From contig NC_059478.1 in assembly GCF_018139145.2 (NCBI RefSeq), positions 32,983,001 to 33,047,000 of the forward strand: DNA of 64,000 nt, given 5' to 3'. Below are positions 23,626 to 35,198 of this stretch, piece by piece. The notes under the pieces are model-generated. The model made no database searches, had not been told where the DNA came from, and saw only the letters and a list, made by a program, of their open reading frames with translations. The DNA is from Gymnogyps californianus (taxonomy: Eukaryota; Chordata; Aves; Accipitriformes; Cathartidae). The position numbers and the translations under genes are program-made. Positions within the stretch are counted from its first letter, which is position 1. Each line of letters starts with the position of its first letter.

Positions 23626-24290
23626 AATACAGTTCTCCAAGACACTGTTCTCCCGAGGTCCTTCAAATGTGGTAACTAGAACCTTTCTTAGGCATAAAAG
23701 TACTTTTGTACTTTTGCATTTGCAAAATCAATATGGTGCCGTTAATGCGAACTTCACTTTTCCAGTCTGTAATTACTAAGGTCAATATTATACAGTCATT
23801 ATTAAATAAAAAAAAAAATCCCACCCTGTATCTAATCAAATTTCAGGTCCTGCGTTCTGTAAGTTCATGTTATAACTTTGCCATATTAATGAGGAGTTTG
23901 TGCAGCAGCCCTGGCTAAGCCGTGCAGCTATATTATGTAAGTGTTTTCCCATATGGTGAGCCTTGTCTGCAGCAGCATATAGCACTTTTGTCTGCTGTAA
24001 TGCTCTCCTTTCCCCAGGTTTTATATGCTTAATTCAATATCAAGAGAAGTCTAGTGAAAGGGGAAATCTAGCCCCTGCCTTGTGGCCGCTGTGCTGGCTG
24101 TCTCTCTGTCCTTTACCTGTGAAGGTCTTAAGGCAAGGTGCCTTGGGAATGAGTTTTTGTCGATGTTTTAGGTCAGTATCAATTCCATGAGATGCATAAG
24201 TGATTTTGTGGCTTTCTATTGTGCTTTTATACTGTATTCAGAGCAGGGAAGCAGTAAATGTAGAGAAACAATAAAATGGGTTTCTGCATT
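23626..24290. other. Intronic stretch, nothing seen
   Basis: AT-rich intron with one A-run (23808-23818). No exon, repeat or notable motif. Confidence 0.5.
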
Positions 24291-24660
24291 CTCAGTATTT
24301 TTAATAAAATTCAGTAATTGGCATATTATAAAGCCATAAAATGGTGTAATTTTTACTGCAGGGAATGTCCATTTGACGAGGGCCCCTGGATCACGGCAGC
24401 AATAAGCAGGCAGCGCTGTCTGTTGGGTTACTTATCCATGGCACCAGGATTGTCTGTTGTTCAGATGTGTGAGCTCCGGCCTTGGTTTCCGTTCACGGTT
24501 GCCGTGTATCATCGCAAGAGTGATGATAACGCCTCTTCAAGGTGGCATTATAGTGACAGTTTAACATGGCAAACTTCTGCTTGGCAAACAGACAGCGACT
24601 GTTAGCCAATATTGGCTGAGACTCGCTGATGATACCACGTAGTGTATCCTTAAAGAGGAT
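24291..24660. promoter_or_regulatory. Enhancer-like block with CCAAT palindrome
   Basis: Repeat-free, with TTCAGTAATTGGCATATTAT, CCATAAAATGG (CArG-like), CATGGCAAAC, CTTGGCAAAC and the perfect 14-bp palindrome AGCCAATATTGGCT at 24604-24617. It has NFI half-sites plus CCAAT boxes on both strands. This suggests a regulatory element, but binding cannot be shown here. Confidence 0.35.
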
Positions 24661-24740
24661 AGTTCTTTGGACTTGATCCCGCTCTGTTTTCTGTCATGTG
24701 CCTCTCAGTCCAAGGAGAAAAAAGAGCAAATAAATGTATC

Positions 24741-24786
24741 CACCCTCCTTTTTATGGGTGCGTTCACCCTCCTTTTTACACGGGTA
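24741..24786. repeat. Two-copy 24-bp tandem repeat
   Basis: CACCCTCCTTTTTATGGGTG then CGTT is followed directly by CACCCTCCTTTTTACACGGG. The first 14 bases of the two units are identical. This looks like a small recent tandem duplication. Confidence 0.7.
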
Positions 24787-27700
24787 TGCTGAGGAATGGT
24801 TTCCTGACATAAGCTTTTTTTTTTTTTCTGAGTTTGAGTTAGAGCATGCTTCTTACTGCTAAAAAAGCATAAGCTTATCTTGATCACAGAGCTTTCGTGA
24901 GAGACTCGGAGAGCGTGTCCCAGCGAACACTGTAAGGCAGGATGGAAATCTCCCTCTGGCGGGTTTTTTCGGTTAGCCGAGTTAGGGTAAACTCTGGCCT
25001 GTGCTCAGTAACTCAGCCCTGAAACTCTGCAGCTGGAGACTTCAAACATTAAGATTCTTCAGTCCAAACACGCTGTTACACCTTCCTTTGCCACTAGAGT
25101 ACAAAAATCAAACAATCCACGTGTACTGCTTCTTAATCTCTGCTGTTAACTTCTATTAAATAATGCATTTAGTATTATTTAAAATAGTTGCTCTATTACC
25201 AATGTAACTTCCTTATGATGCTCTCCGAATGCCTCTCCATCAGTAAAATAACTGCAAATGTTAACAAGCACACTTTAAATATGCTGCTTTTATGTATAAA
25301 TGTAAGTTAACATCTTAAGAGGAATTCCGTTTTAGTATCTATCGTAATGTTTTGATGATCCCTTCTGATACCGTCTGTGTACTAAGAACCTCATTCCTCA
25401 AGTAACACTGTATTGTTATAAGGTTATTCTTATTTTACAACCTCATTTTGTGAGCTTGGTGATACAGCTGGAAGCGTACAGGCCCTGTTTCAGACAGCGG
25501 CCGCTACGATGGCACCTGTAACTTACGTCCTCAAAAAAAGGGGGGTGTGCAGATTTGCAGATGTAGTTTGCTAGTTGTATTGAGACGTCTTTGAAATTTC
25601 TGCACAATTTTTCTTTCTTGATCTAAGCTTTTGGACTCCCTTTTGGCAACTGGAGTACTTGGTGCATGCATTTTCATGTGCTTTGGTCACAGGTCTCTGG
25701 GCATGTGCATAGGTTACTACGTGGGTGGAAGTGGAGTCACATCTTGCTCAGTTCAGAAAAACATTGCTTCAGAGAAACTTTGTCTTGGTTTGTTTTGGAA
25801 GGAGCCCTCACGGATCTTGGCTTGAGGCGAAGCTGTTAGGGTGAGGGTCATGACAAGCTCTACGATAGGCGATGAGACTGCATGAAAGCCTGTGTCACGA
25901 GCCAGAAAAACTGCCGGCCTGAAGCCGAGCGGATTTATTTTATTCCCACTGCAGCTCAAGTCAGATTGCCTTCTCTACTGCTTCGACGGGAATTTACCGT
26001 CCCTTCTTAGGTGCTAGCCCCTGACATCTCAGGAAGATGCATCTTACCACGTGCCCTGTGCCAGCAGGAATGAGCAGGGACTATTCTGTTTTCCAGAAAT
26101 ACATTGTAAATTGTTGGGCCAAAATAGAATGTGTAAGTAAAGCTTAGAGGTAATCTCTTCTTAAGCACTGACCCCAGGCCTTAGATTTATAAGCTTATTC
26201 CTGCTGTCCCACCATAAAACTAAAATACCCACTCCAACATGCAGTATTTACATAATAGTTTGGTGTAGCTTTATAAATGTATGCACTCGTATTTTCTCCT
26301 TGCTGGGAGGGGGGGGGGGGGAAGTCCTGAGGACTGGATTCAGCCTGGCTGTTCAAGTGCAGTGCAATTTGATCCCTGTATCTCAGAAGGTGGATTCATC
26401 GCCTGGGGAGAGTCACATCACTTTCTTGGGAATGCCATGAAGAAAGCAGCTGTAAAGTGTCTGCAGGGCTGCCCAGCGAGCAGCTGCCTCCCGGGTGTCC
26501 TGGCCGTGGCCCTGCCGCAGCCCCGTAGCTCTGCCTCCTCTTCCTCTGGGGAGGAAGCAGGGGGTGCCTTGCACTTCGGCAGCACTCCCTTGGGGCAGGA
26601 CGGCTGCTGCTGGGAGCCGGCACCTCAATTTCTGTCCTTCGGGGACCTGGAGATGAGCAGAACCCTCTAAAGTTAGGAGGAAATAAACAGCTGCAAAGTG
26701 AGTTTTGCAATAAAAAATGTAAAATATGTAGTATATAAAAAAGAAAGTTATTAAAAACTTAAGATAAGATCAAAACATTCCAGACATTATGGTCTGTGTT
26801 CCTGCAGAGCTGTGTAAAAAATGCTGGAGCTTTACAAAGGGGAGCAGCAGAAGAGTTCATATATGTCAAATACTTTGGACCTTGCAGCCCATTAACTAAC
26901 AAATTAAAAATAACAGATGATGGTCTGATACTGTAGCACAGTCACATTTTTGAAGGCAGAAAAAGTTTTTTACAACAAACTCGTCAGGTTTTTACAGAAG
27001 ATCTTCAGAGGTTTCTTGAGTGCTTTGCTAACATTGTGACTTTCAGTATAAAATATGCACTAGGATTTACACCCTAACCATACACTTTATAATTGGAAAA
27101 GGGTGTTCCTGTGGCTGAGGTTCAGCTGCAAAATCCATGGGATTCAGAACCAAGCTTTCAGTTTGAACTGGGGCCATACAATCTCCAAATTAAACACGAA
27201 AATACTAGCTAAGATATGAATATAATGAGTGAAACAGATGATCTGCAGCAAACATGAGATATTTCCTTTTAAATTATGAATGATCAAAATCACACCTTTA
27301 GTTATTATTTTCCCAGTCTCCACGTAAGGTCAAAAGTGCCTTCAGCTACATGGATGCAAATCTGGAATACTTTCAGCAAAGTTACTGAAACACACAGCAG
27401 ACTGATTTTGTTGACAAAGAAAAAGAGATGAAAAATATATGGCCTTTTTAACACCTTCTTTCCATACTGTGAATTATTTTAAGGTTTATTTAATCCTTAC
27501 TATATTTCATATTGGCTGCAGAGAGTTTTTGAAAATAATCTCTTTTAAACCTGTTGTTGCAATATATGATCAAATATTTTAAAGGCCAAGGTTGGGACTT
27601 GCCAGTTGCAAAAAGCGCCTCTCTTAATTGCCTAAGTATGAAAGTCAGATGTCCTCATATACCATCAGAAAAGATAACCATATTTTTTTTTCAGCTGTGC

Positions 27701-29199
27701 TGTAGCCTCCATATCTTACTGTCAAGAAGCTTCTTTTGGGACCGAGACAGGTCACGTTGGAAGTCAGTGGCTAATCAGCTCCCGCTGCACATTGTCTGCT
27801 TTCAGCTTGAATTATCTTAGGCAGACATCCTGGCTAGCTGCAACACAAACCTCTGATGGCTTAAGCCTGAGAAGACCTGAGTTTGGCAGCCACTAAGTTA
27901 GCGATGAGGAGAGGAAAAGAAATCCTATCTTTTCTGGTGCTTTTCCAGTCTTGGTTTCCCCACTAGAAATCAATAGGATGGTCGATAGTTGGTTTTGAGT
28001 TGTTCGCTACATGCTGGAGTTTTCTGATGTAAACCTTGGGTGTCTGGGTTTCAGACGCTCTAATGTGTCAGAGGAGGTTTGATAGCTGCCACAGCCATCC
28101 CAAGTTACACTTTATTTCCAGTGACAGCCTTTGTAACATGAGAAAGGAATGAATTCAACAGTTGCAAGTACAGATCAATCTTATACGCTTACTGCTTGAG
28201 GGGAGGGGACAGGTTAAAATTTTTAGAGAAATTGATTATGGTCTTTTTTGAGCTATATGCTGAAAAAATGCTGTGTGAGATAGGGCTGCATTTTGGTAAC
28301 ATCATTTTTTCCCCACAGATGCTTCTGGCTTCATTCAAAACTCCATGAGTACTGGGTTTTTTGCTCACCTCTATGTAGAAATTATTGAGCGTGAAGGTAC
28401 AATGGACTGGCTGAAAAAAGTTCTTATTGATTAAAAAGCACCCATTCAGGGTTCTTTTGTTAGCACTTCCATAACCAGAACAGCTAAAATAGTAAGAATA
28501 TTGCATATATGGTATTTTACAACATATGTTTTCTCTGTTCACCTGGAGGACCTGTATCCATGAAGGAAGCTTGAGTTGTGAGAAATGTGCAGGTCTTTTC
28601 TGCATTTAATGAGACAGTCTTATCAGCGTTGGTAGAAGAGTCGTCTCCTGTGCATCTCTGTAATACGGATTTGTCTTTTGTGACAGTGGTTTGACGTCTC
28701 TTTGCCTCACCTGCTCTCATCTTTTGTCACATCTCCTCTGCAAGAATACATTTCCTCTCTTGCTTCTTGAGGGCACTCGGTTATTTATTCCTAAAGCACT
28801 AGGGTTAGGGTGCATTGTCTTCAGCGGCATACTCTAAAACGTTTAAAAAGACGATTATTATTTGTATGGATGACTACCCAGAAGTACAGTAAGTTATGCT
28901 AACAGAATATTGGAAGGAAGATTAAACATGAGCAGGGAAGTACTGATGCCTCTACATTTTGTTGTTGGGGAATCCATGCAGGTTGCTGCTGTCTTTCTTT
29001 TACCGCTGGCAGATTTGGAGAAGGGATAGATGACTGTGCACCACATAGCAGTTGCTCTGCAACAGTAAGACATTACAGACTCCTCTTTACTTCATCTTCT
29101 ACTCACTTTATTCACACCTTTGGCCTCAAGAATAGCTGTTTGCAGGATTGGACACAAGCAGTCAGAAGGAAGTTCTGTCCTTGGGTCTACACGTGGGCC
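24787..29199. other. Intronic stretch with simple tracts
   Basis: Includes T12-13 near 24817, G13 at 26309-26321, and a GC-richer patch at 26440-26650 open in several frames. A long AT-rich tail follows (26.7-28.6 kb). A CAATAGG-type relic may sit near 27970. No exon was found. Confidence 0.5.
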
Positions 29200-29385
29200 T
29201 CATCAGTTGGCTTCAGTGAGAGTTGACTTCAATGGACAGCAGCTGAAAACTGAGCCTGGACCATATATATTTGAAAAGCATAATCCAGTCCTCCTGGCCT
29301 TTCTCCCAACGTAACTGTTGGTAGCCTTGGCAGGGACTTCAGTGAGGGTGCCTGATCCTGTAAAGTGTCCATAGATTTCAAGGAA
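29200..29385. repeat. Two MITE-like relic fragments
   Basis: CATCAGTTGGCTTCAGTGAG, then AGTTGACTTCAATGGACAGC (29200-29240), carries the TTGACTTCAATGG core. GGGTGCCTGATCCTGTAAAG (29346-29365) is a terminal arm. They may be pieces of one element. Confidence 0.5.
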
Positions 29386-31020
29386 AATGTTTAAGTTGTC
29401 CTGCCTTACACGAATATTAATTGCAAATGTGATTTTTAGATCTAAGAAAATCAAAATGCTTAAAGTGGGCCTAGAAAAGTCTTTGAAAATTGTGACGATA
29501 CATCGTTCATATTACCAAAATGACACTGTTATTTAAAGCACTGAAACTGCTCTTTGAATTCTATTTCAATATTTAACCAATAACATTTAAAGATGTGCAC
29601 ATGAAGCAAGTATCTTACCCCAGTACACTTTTAGATATCAATCATGCTGTATTAATTGAAAGGATTTGGTCTAATCTCATAAAGAAACAGGCAAACTCTT
29701 GGCTTTTCTCTAAAGTAAAAATATATCACTCATGTCATCCATTACTGTGCTATAATTATGGTAAGTGAAGCAGAACAGAATCGATGGAGCAATTTATCAA
29801 TGCATTCCCAACTATTCCAGCACGGCTGACGTCATGCGGCTGCAGATACTGTCCTTCAATATAAAAGATATCCAGCAGTGTCAAGACTTTATTCTGATCT
29901 ACTCCAGCATAATATTTTCATATTTAATATTGTCATTTCAATTATGGTTTAATTAATTTATTTCATTCACTATGAAATTACACTTAATTAGTTGGCTTTT
30001 AATTTTTTTTCCCCCCAAATTAAAATTTCAAAAGGGAAAAAAAAAGAGGGAGAATAAAAATCCCAGACATTATTTAATTCAGACTTCAAGGTCAAAAAAC
30101 CCTTATAGTTTAAACTTTATGCTAATAGAGCATAAACTTGATCTTTTCTGTTCCACTCTAAATTATTTCAAGATAAGAAGCAGAATATAATGTGTGTAGT
30201 AAGCATTTCCAATAGACATTTGTCTTCAGATATTAAATACTTCCCCAAAATGTCATTTTAATACTCAGATACTGTTTAGTACCTTCAAATATTTGCCTTT
30301 TTACACACTCTGTTTTCCAAGTGTTGAATTTTACCCATATATTATCTTTTAAGTTTTATGCAAATAGGCTGACAGAGTTAGAGCTCATGTAGACTAAACT
30401 TTAGTGAAGCAGTCCTGGAGATAGCACTGTTTGTTCTGTAAAAACACTCACCCCGCATTCCTCCTGAAGTTATTAAATGTGTTTACACTACATTAAATAT
30501 GAAAAATGAACTTCTTCAGCGAATGGATTGTTTAAAATACTGGGAGAAATATGGCCAGAATACCTTGCCGTACCCCCTGGCCCTGAGGAGCGGTACCGAG
30601 GTGCTTCCCCCAGCTCCTCCATCCTCCTCACGACCGGAGCATCTATCTGCGAAACGCTTTTCCTACTCCTGGGCCAAAGCGGTTTCTAACAACCGTGCCT
30701 TTCTTCAGCTGGCACAAAGTCCTCCTTGGGATTTTGGCACTGTCGGAGTGAAAAGCGCTTGGTCCAAAAACACGCTGATCTTGTGGGGTGGGGAGAAGAA
30801 GGGAAGTGTTTGTTTACAACTCACACCAGCATTGGACTCTCTTAATAAACCAGGCTTCATTAAGATGTCTGGATGCTGGGATGACTTTTTCTCCTCAAAC
30901 TTTTCTTTTTGTCTCTGGGAGAGGAGCACATGGAAAAGTTCATCAGGAAATTAAAGCTGTGAAAGTAGTTTTTCTCACACAACAGCTGCGGGTTTACGTG
31001 TTGTTGTGTACAGTCTCCCT
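29386..31020. other. AT-rich intron, then mixed sequence
   Basis: 29.4-30.5 kb is strongly AT-rich and repeat-poor. It holds an inverted pair TTTTAATTT/AAATTAAAA (about 29998-30026) and a consensus ERR/NR5A motif TTCAAGGTCA at 30085-30094. 30.5-31.0 kb is more GC-rich and open in overlapping frames with no recognised product. Confidence 0.45.
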
Positions 31021-31275
31021 GTCATCCCCGGACGTGGCATTTCCTTCTCCGGAGGGGCCTTCACTCCCCGGTGGGGTTTCCGGGGCCTCGTTAAACAGCG
31101 ATGAAAGGCAACATGTCTTCTGTATCCTGCTGTCCACGGTCTCCCCGTTTCGCTGCCGGCCCCGGGGGGAGCATTCCCTCCATCAGGGCTTCATGGGGGC
31201 CTTAGTGCTGGGGGGCTCTGGCGGGGCTTCACCAGCACTGTGCCCGGGAAAGGGTTAAGGCGCCCAGGCGGCCTC
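31021..31275. other. GC-rich, CpG-containing patch
   Basis: Contains CCCCGGACGTGG, GGTTTCCGGGGCCTCG and CTGCCGGCCCCGGGGGGAGC, plus several G-runs (31194-31236). It is shorter and less CpG-dense than the patches at 15.7 and 19.6 kb. No transcript feature is evident. Confidence 0.4.
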
Positions 31276-31454
31276 CACGGAAAGCACAATGTCCCTCACT
31301 CTTTAAAGATGTACTTGTAAACCGTCGTGCTGGGTGGATTTATGAAGGGTGAGTTTACCTGATATTACACGGTATTGTTTAATTTGGACTATATTTAACC
31401 AGCGCTGTGTTGAAACAGTGTCGGCGAGCTCTGAGAGCTTGCCAGGCACATTCT

Positions 31455-31526
31455 CAAAATGGTTGCCAAGCTGTAAGATGGCTGCCAAGGTCTGACTGCA
31501 CTGAACAGGTCCAAAATGGTGACCAA
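31455..31526 (+). promoter_or_regulatory. Triple YY1-like motif cluster
   Basis: Three related units, CAAAATGGTTGCCAAG (31455-31470), AAGATGGCTGCCAAGG (31475-31490) and CCAAAATGGTGACCAA (31511-31526), share an AANATGG core as in the YY1 consensus AANATGGCNGC. The first two also end in TGCCAA, an NFI half-site. Homotypic clustering in one orientation suggests a real regulatory element. Confidence 0.45.
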
Positions 31527-33837
31527 CTTCTCAGAATTTTCCTGCCGATTTTTTTTTTTTTTTTCTTCCCAAAATAAGGAAGATGCCGGACTTGGCACCA
31601 GCCTCTTGGCACTACGATTTATAGTGTCATCCAGAGATTCAAGTAGTTACTGTGTTCTTGTTTCACAGCACTTGGCAGAAAGCTGTGAAGGGGAGGACGT
31701 GAGGTGAAATAGCCGGTGTAAAATAACATTAGCGTTTTCCTTCCTTGGCTAAAAAGTACCAAACACGTTGGGGGAAAAAAAAAAAAAGTAAAAAAAAAGT
31801 GAAGTGGAAGGTAGGATATTTGAAAATAAATCAGCAGAGAGCAGCTTCGACCAAAGCTTCAGACTTTCCTTTTGGGCTGCGTGTCTAAAGTGGTGCAAAC
31901 TTTATCTCCAACAGGTTTAAGATTTTTTTTTTTTTTTTTCTCCCCTGCATTTGTTTACTGGAGTTTATAGCAGTTTCTTTCTGGCAGTTGTGCTACTTAG
32001 CAGATTGAAATAAAATCATAAGGGTGAATTAAAACACACTGCTGTTAGTGCTGATTAGAATTTTAGCTTAGTGTAAATACCGGATGCAGTGTCCAACTTT
32101 TCAGGGACTTGGCATAGACTCAACAGGGATCTCCGGGCTGCACAGGAGACAGTGTGTGCTTGGAAGCTTTTTAAATACTTGGATAGGTGAAACTTACTGC
32201 TTCTGCTGGCGTGCTAGCTAATTTGGTGTCTGTATAATGCATTATGTAGTCCAAGGTGGCCATAAAAAAAAAAAGGAAAAAAGCAAATGATAGGAACAAA
32301 AGGCAAATAGTTCGATCTAAGAACTTTAAATGTATGGATTTTTATTTATATTCTGACCATCCCATGCTAAATGCTTGCCTGTGCATACAAGCGGTAAATA
32401 TAGTCCTAGCTAATTTTTGGATTGCACTTGAAAATAAGCAGATTGCCTAAGGACAAGTAATTTTGAAAATATTAAATAGTTCTTTATGCAGCTGGAAAAT
32501 ATTTGTAGTTACAAAAACGGAATGGTAGAGTCTTTCTTTCGATGCAAATACCTATATTCAGGTGGATTATATTAGTAAAAACTCCATTTCTCATAGTCTC
32601 ACTCTCAGCCCACAATTTGTCAATTTTCATCTGTTAGGAGTTTTCAGCGTCTCGAATTACCTCTGTGTATTTTCACCGTTTAAGGAAACAACGGAAAAGC
32701 AAGCATTATCATCCAGGGGTGATGGGACAGCTTCCCTCAGTCAGTCATTTGGAAGGTATTAAACCAGCAACACGATCGACACCTAAGTCCAAATGCTTCA
32801 TCTCTGCTATTGCATATCCTCTACTAGTGCTGGGTCAATAGGCCACTTCGTTTCTTCTGCAGGAATGGCTACGACCCTGAAATGTACTTTGTCCTTATCC
32901 ATTTGCTTGAGGAAATTCACAAGGATGGAGATGCAGTGATACTTGCTGTTTATATCCACATTTCTCCCATAACCTATGCCTTTATGTCTTTGTAGAGGTT
33001 ATAAACATCCCTTTGGTTCAGATTCACCCTCTTTCACTGGCAACCTATATAACCATAGTACTTCCATAGAACAGGGTATTATTTTTAATGATGTAACTTG
33101 AACTCTTGATTCTGTGGTGAAAAGATGAGATTTAAGACACACAGCCTCTAAGAAAAGTATTGGATACCCGTTAGGGCACATGGAGTTTAATTGAGCCAGA
33201 CGCATTTATTGAGTTATATACCAGATTCTCTGAAACTTGTTTTCAGGATATTTTAATATTATGTATTACCAAAATTTAGAGCAGTTCAAATTCAAGAAAA
33301 AAAATCAAGAAGAGTCTTGCTTCTCAATGTGATAAAAAAAAAAACATTGTGGAAACTAGAAGTGAACACTGCTGTCCTTAGTGAAGACTCTTAAAGAAAG
33401 ATTAGACCAGGATACTGGTGTCATGTTCTCAATTTCATCTCTCTCTTTCTTTCTGCCACTTTAATCAAAAACTATGAATTTAAAGGACAATGTTTCATCT
33501 GCTTTAAATAAAAAAAGCGCAGTGTTTAGGAAATTCTAAACCTAGCTACAGTGTACACACCAGCATAAAAACTGTGCATCACCACTTTTTTGATTGAATC
33601 TAGGAGTTTATTCTGCTGTACGATTTTTGCCTTTGTGTTTGAGGTCTAGGTAGACAAACCCTCATCATGTGCTGCAAACCTAACTTTAAATTACTGAAGT
33701 TGACTGTTTATTTACATAAATATTCAAACATGCCTAGTTTATGAAAACTGAACATAACCTTTGAATGTGAAAAATTTGGGAGCCATTAGGACACTTCTGT
33801 GTTGTAGCTTGTACTAAATTATCTCTGGGCCATTTTA
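31527..33837. other. Intronic stretch with homopolymer runs
   Basis: T runs near 31550-31565 and 31924-31941, and A runs at 31770-31797, 32264-32281 and 33340-33350. The remainder is AT-rich with no exon or recognisable element. Confidence 0.5.
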
Positions 33838-33920
33838 TCCCCTCACATTAGCGCGACTCCTGCATGTAAAAATTTTCTTTTGATTTACACACCAGTAAGT
33901 AGGAGGAGAATTAGGTCTGT
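33838..33920. repeat. MITE-like relic
   Basis: GATTTACACACCAGTAAGTA then GGAGGAGAATTAGGTC matches the right arm GATTTACACCAGTGTAAGTGAGAGGAGAATCAGGCC. A decayed opposite arm (CCCCTCACATTAGCGCGACT) lies upstream. Confidence 0.65.
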
Positions 33921-33989
33921 GGTACTTTGCTTTAAGTAGCCATTATTAGTTCTAGATTCTGATGTCGTTATACTCTTGTATAATGGAAA

Positions 33990-34064
33990 CAACTCTATTG
34001 AAACTAATGAAAATGTGGAGTGAATATTGTGAAACCGGTAGGACTGAGAAGAGGATCAGGTCTT
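33990..34064. repeat. MITE-like relic
   Basis: CTATTGAAACTAATGAAAAT, then GTGGAGTGAATATTGTGAAA, then CCGGTAGGACTGAGAAGAGG and ATCAGGTC follows the centre-plus-right-arm pattern (CCATTGAAGTCAATGG...ACACCGGTGTAACTGAGAGGAGAATCAGGCC). It is the second copy within 150 bp. Confidence 0.65.
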
Positions 34065-34989
34065 TAGTTTACAACTTTTCAGACCTGCGAATTTATCTCC
34101 CATGAACAGAAATGAAATCCTTCAGAAGCTTTTGGCACTTTTGCTTGTTTGTATATTCTTCATGTACACATCATGTGCATCTGTGTGTGTCTGTGTGTAC
34201 GTATATATGATATGTGTAAAAGTACTTTTTATATAGTAACTTTCTGCATAGGGCAACCCAAACAGCTGTTATTCCTTTTTATAGCTTCTTTAATCTATGT
34301 GCCAACAAGTCAGTTTACAAAATCTGTTTTGTTGATGACTGCTGCGATAATAATTGTGGTGTTTTGTGGCTTGGCAAAAGCCTGGGGTCTCCTCCGAGGA
34401 CTCTTGCCAAAGCCTTTGAAGGGGTTGAGGTGGATTCACTGCCAAAATGAGTCACCACTCTCTATTTTATTTAGTGTCCTTCTGCCAAGGCCTTAGACAC
34501 TTTCTGTTTTCATTCTTTTGTAGGCTTTCCTTCCCACATTGTGGTTTCCTTCACAGCCAGAGTAATGTGTTTGCCAGCATAGGTGAGAGAGTGTGGCTGA
34601 CTCTCCAAATGCCACTGCTAGACTATGCTTAAGGGTTAGTGGTTTAGCTATTGTGCTTTCTCAAAATGAATGTGCAAGATTTAATTATATGCCTATGAAT
34701 TATAAATAAAAAAAAGACTGCTGCATCTGATACAGCACAGTGCAATAACCTAGAGTAAGGTCAAGGGATTTCAGAGGTCTGTCAGTGTTTACTTCTCCAA
34801 GGCTCTGTACTGCTGCATCCTTTGAATTATTTTACGTGTGATTGTGCTGGTCAAATCAGAGATGAGTTGCTCCTCTAGAATAAATATTTTTTTTTTTGTC
34901 TGAGGCTGGGCTTTCTACTAACTTTCTTCTCCTTCCGGAAGCAGATAATCGTTCTGTTCACAGCAGAATAACAGATGCATGGTAGTTAT
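34065..34989. other. Intronic stretch with TG/TA run
   Basis: A short TGTG/TATA-rich segment at 34175-34220. GGCTTGGCAAAAGCC (34368-34382) is a small hairpin containing an NFI half-site. Nothing else was identified. Confidence 0.5.
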
Positions 34990-35198
34990 CATAACACTTT
35001 GCATGTCCCACCCAGATGTCTCAAAAAATTTGAGAAACCAATATTAATGGATCTGACATTCTGACATCCTTCATACAGATGTGAAAACTGAGGCACAGAG
35101 AAGTGAAGTGATTCAGTCAAAGTCACATAGGAAGTCTGCGTGAGGCCTGGAAACAGAACCCACATCATCTGACTCATTGGCCTTTGCTTTAACCACAA
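34990..35198 (-). repeat. Near full-length MIR-like SINE, antisense
   Basis: GATGTGAAAACTGAGGCACA, then GAGAAGTGAAGTGATTCAGT, then CAAAGTCACATAGGAAGTCT, GAACCCACATCATCTGACTC and TTTGCTTTAACCAC is the reverse complement of MIR from its core back to the tRNA-like head. This is one of the best-preserved SINEs in the window. Confidence 0.9.

Noticed and set aside
28800..28811. Telomere-like AGGGTTAGGGT
   Set aside because: Only about one and a half TTAGGG units. Too short to be an interstitial telomeric array.
30499..31258. Two overlapping + frames of 151 and 156 codons
   Set aside because: The two frames conflict, neither resembles a known protein, and no splice-flanked exon boundaries were found.
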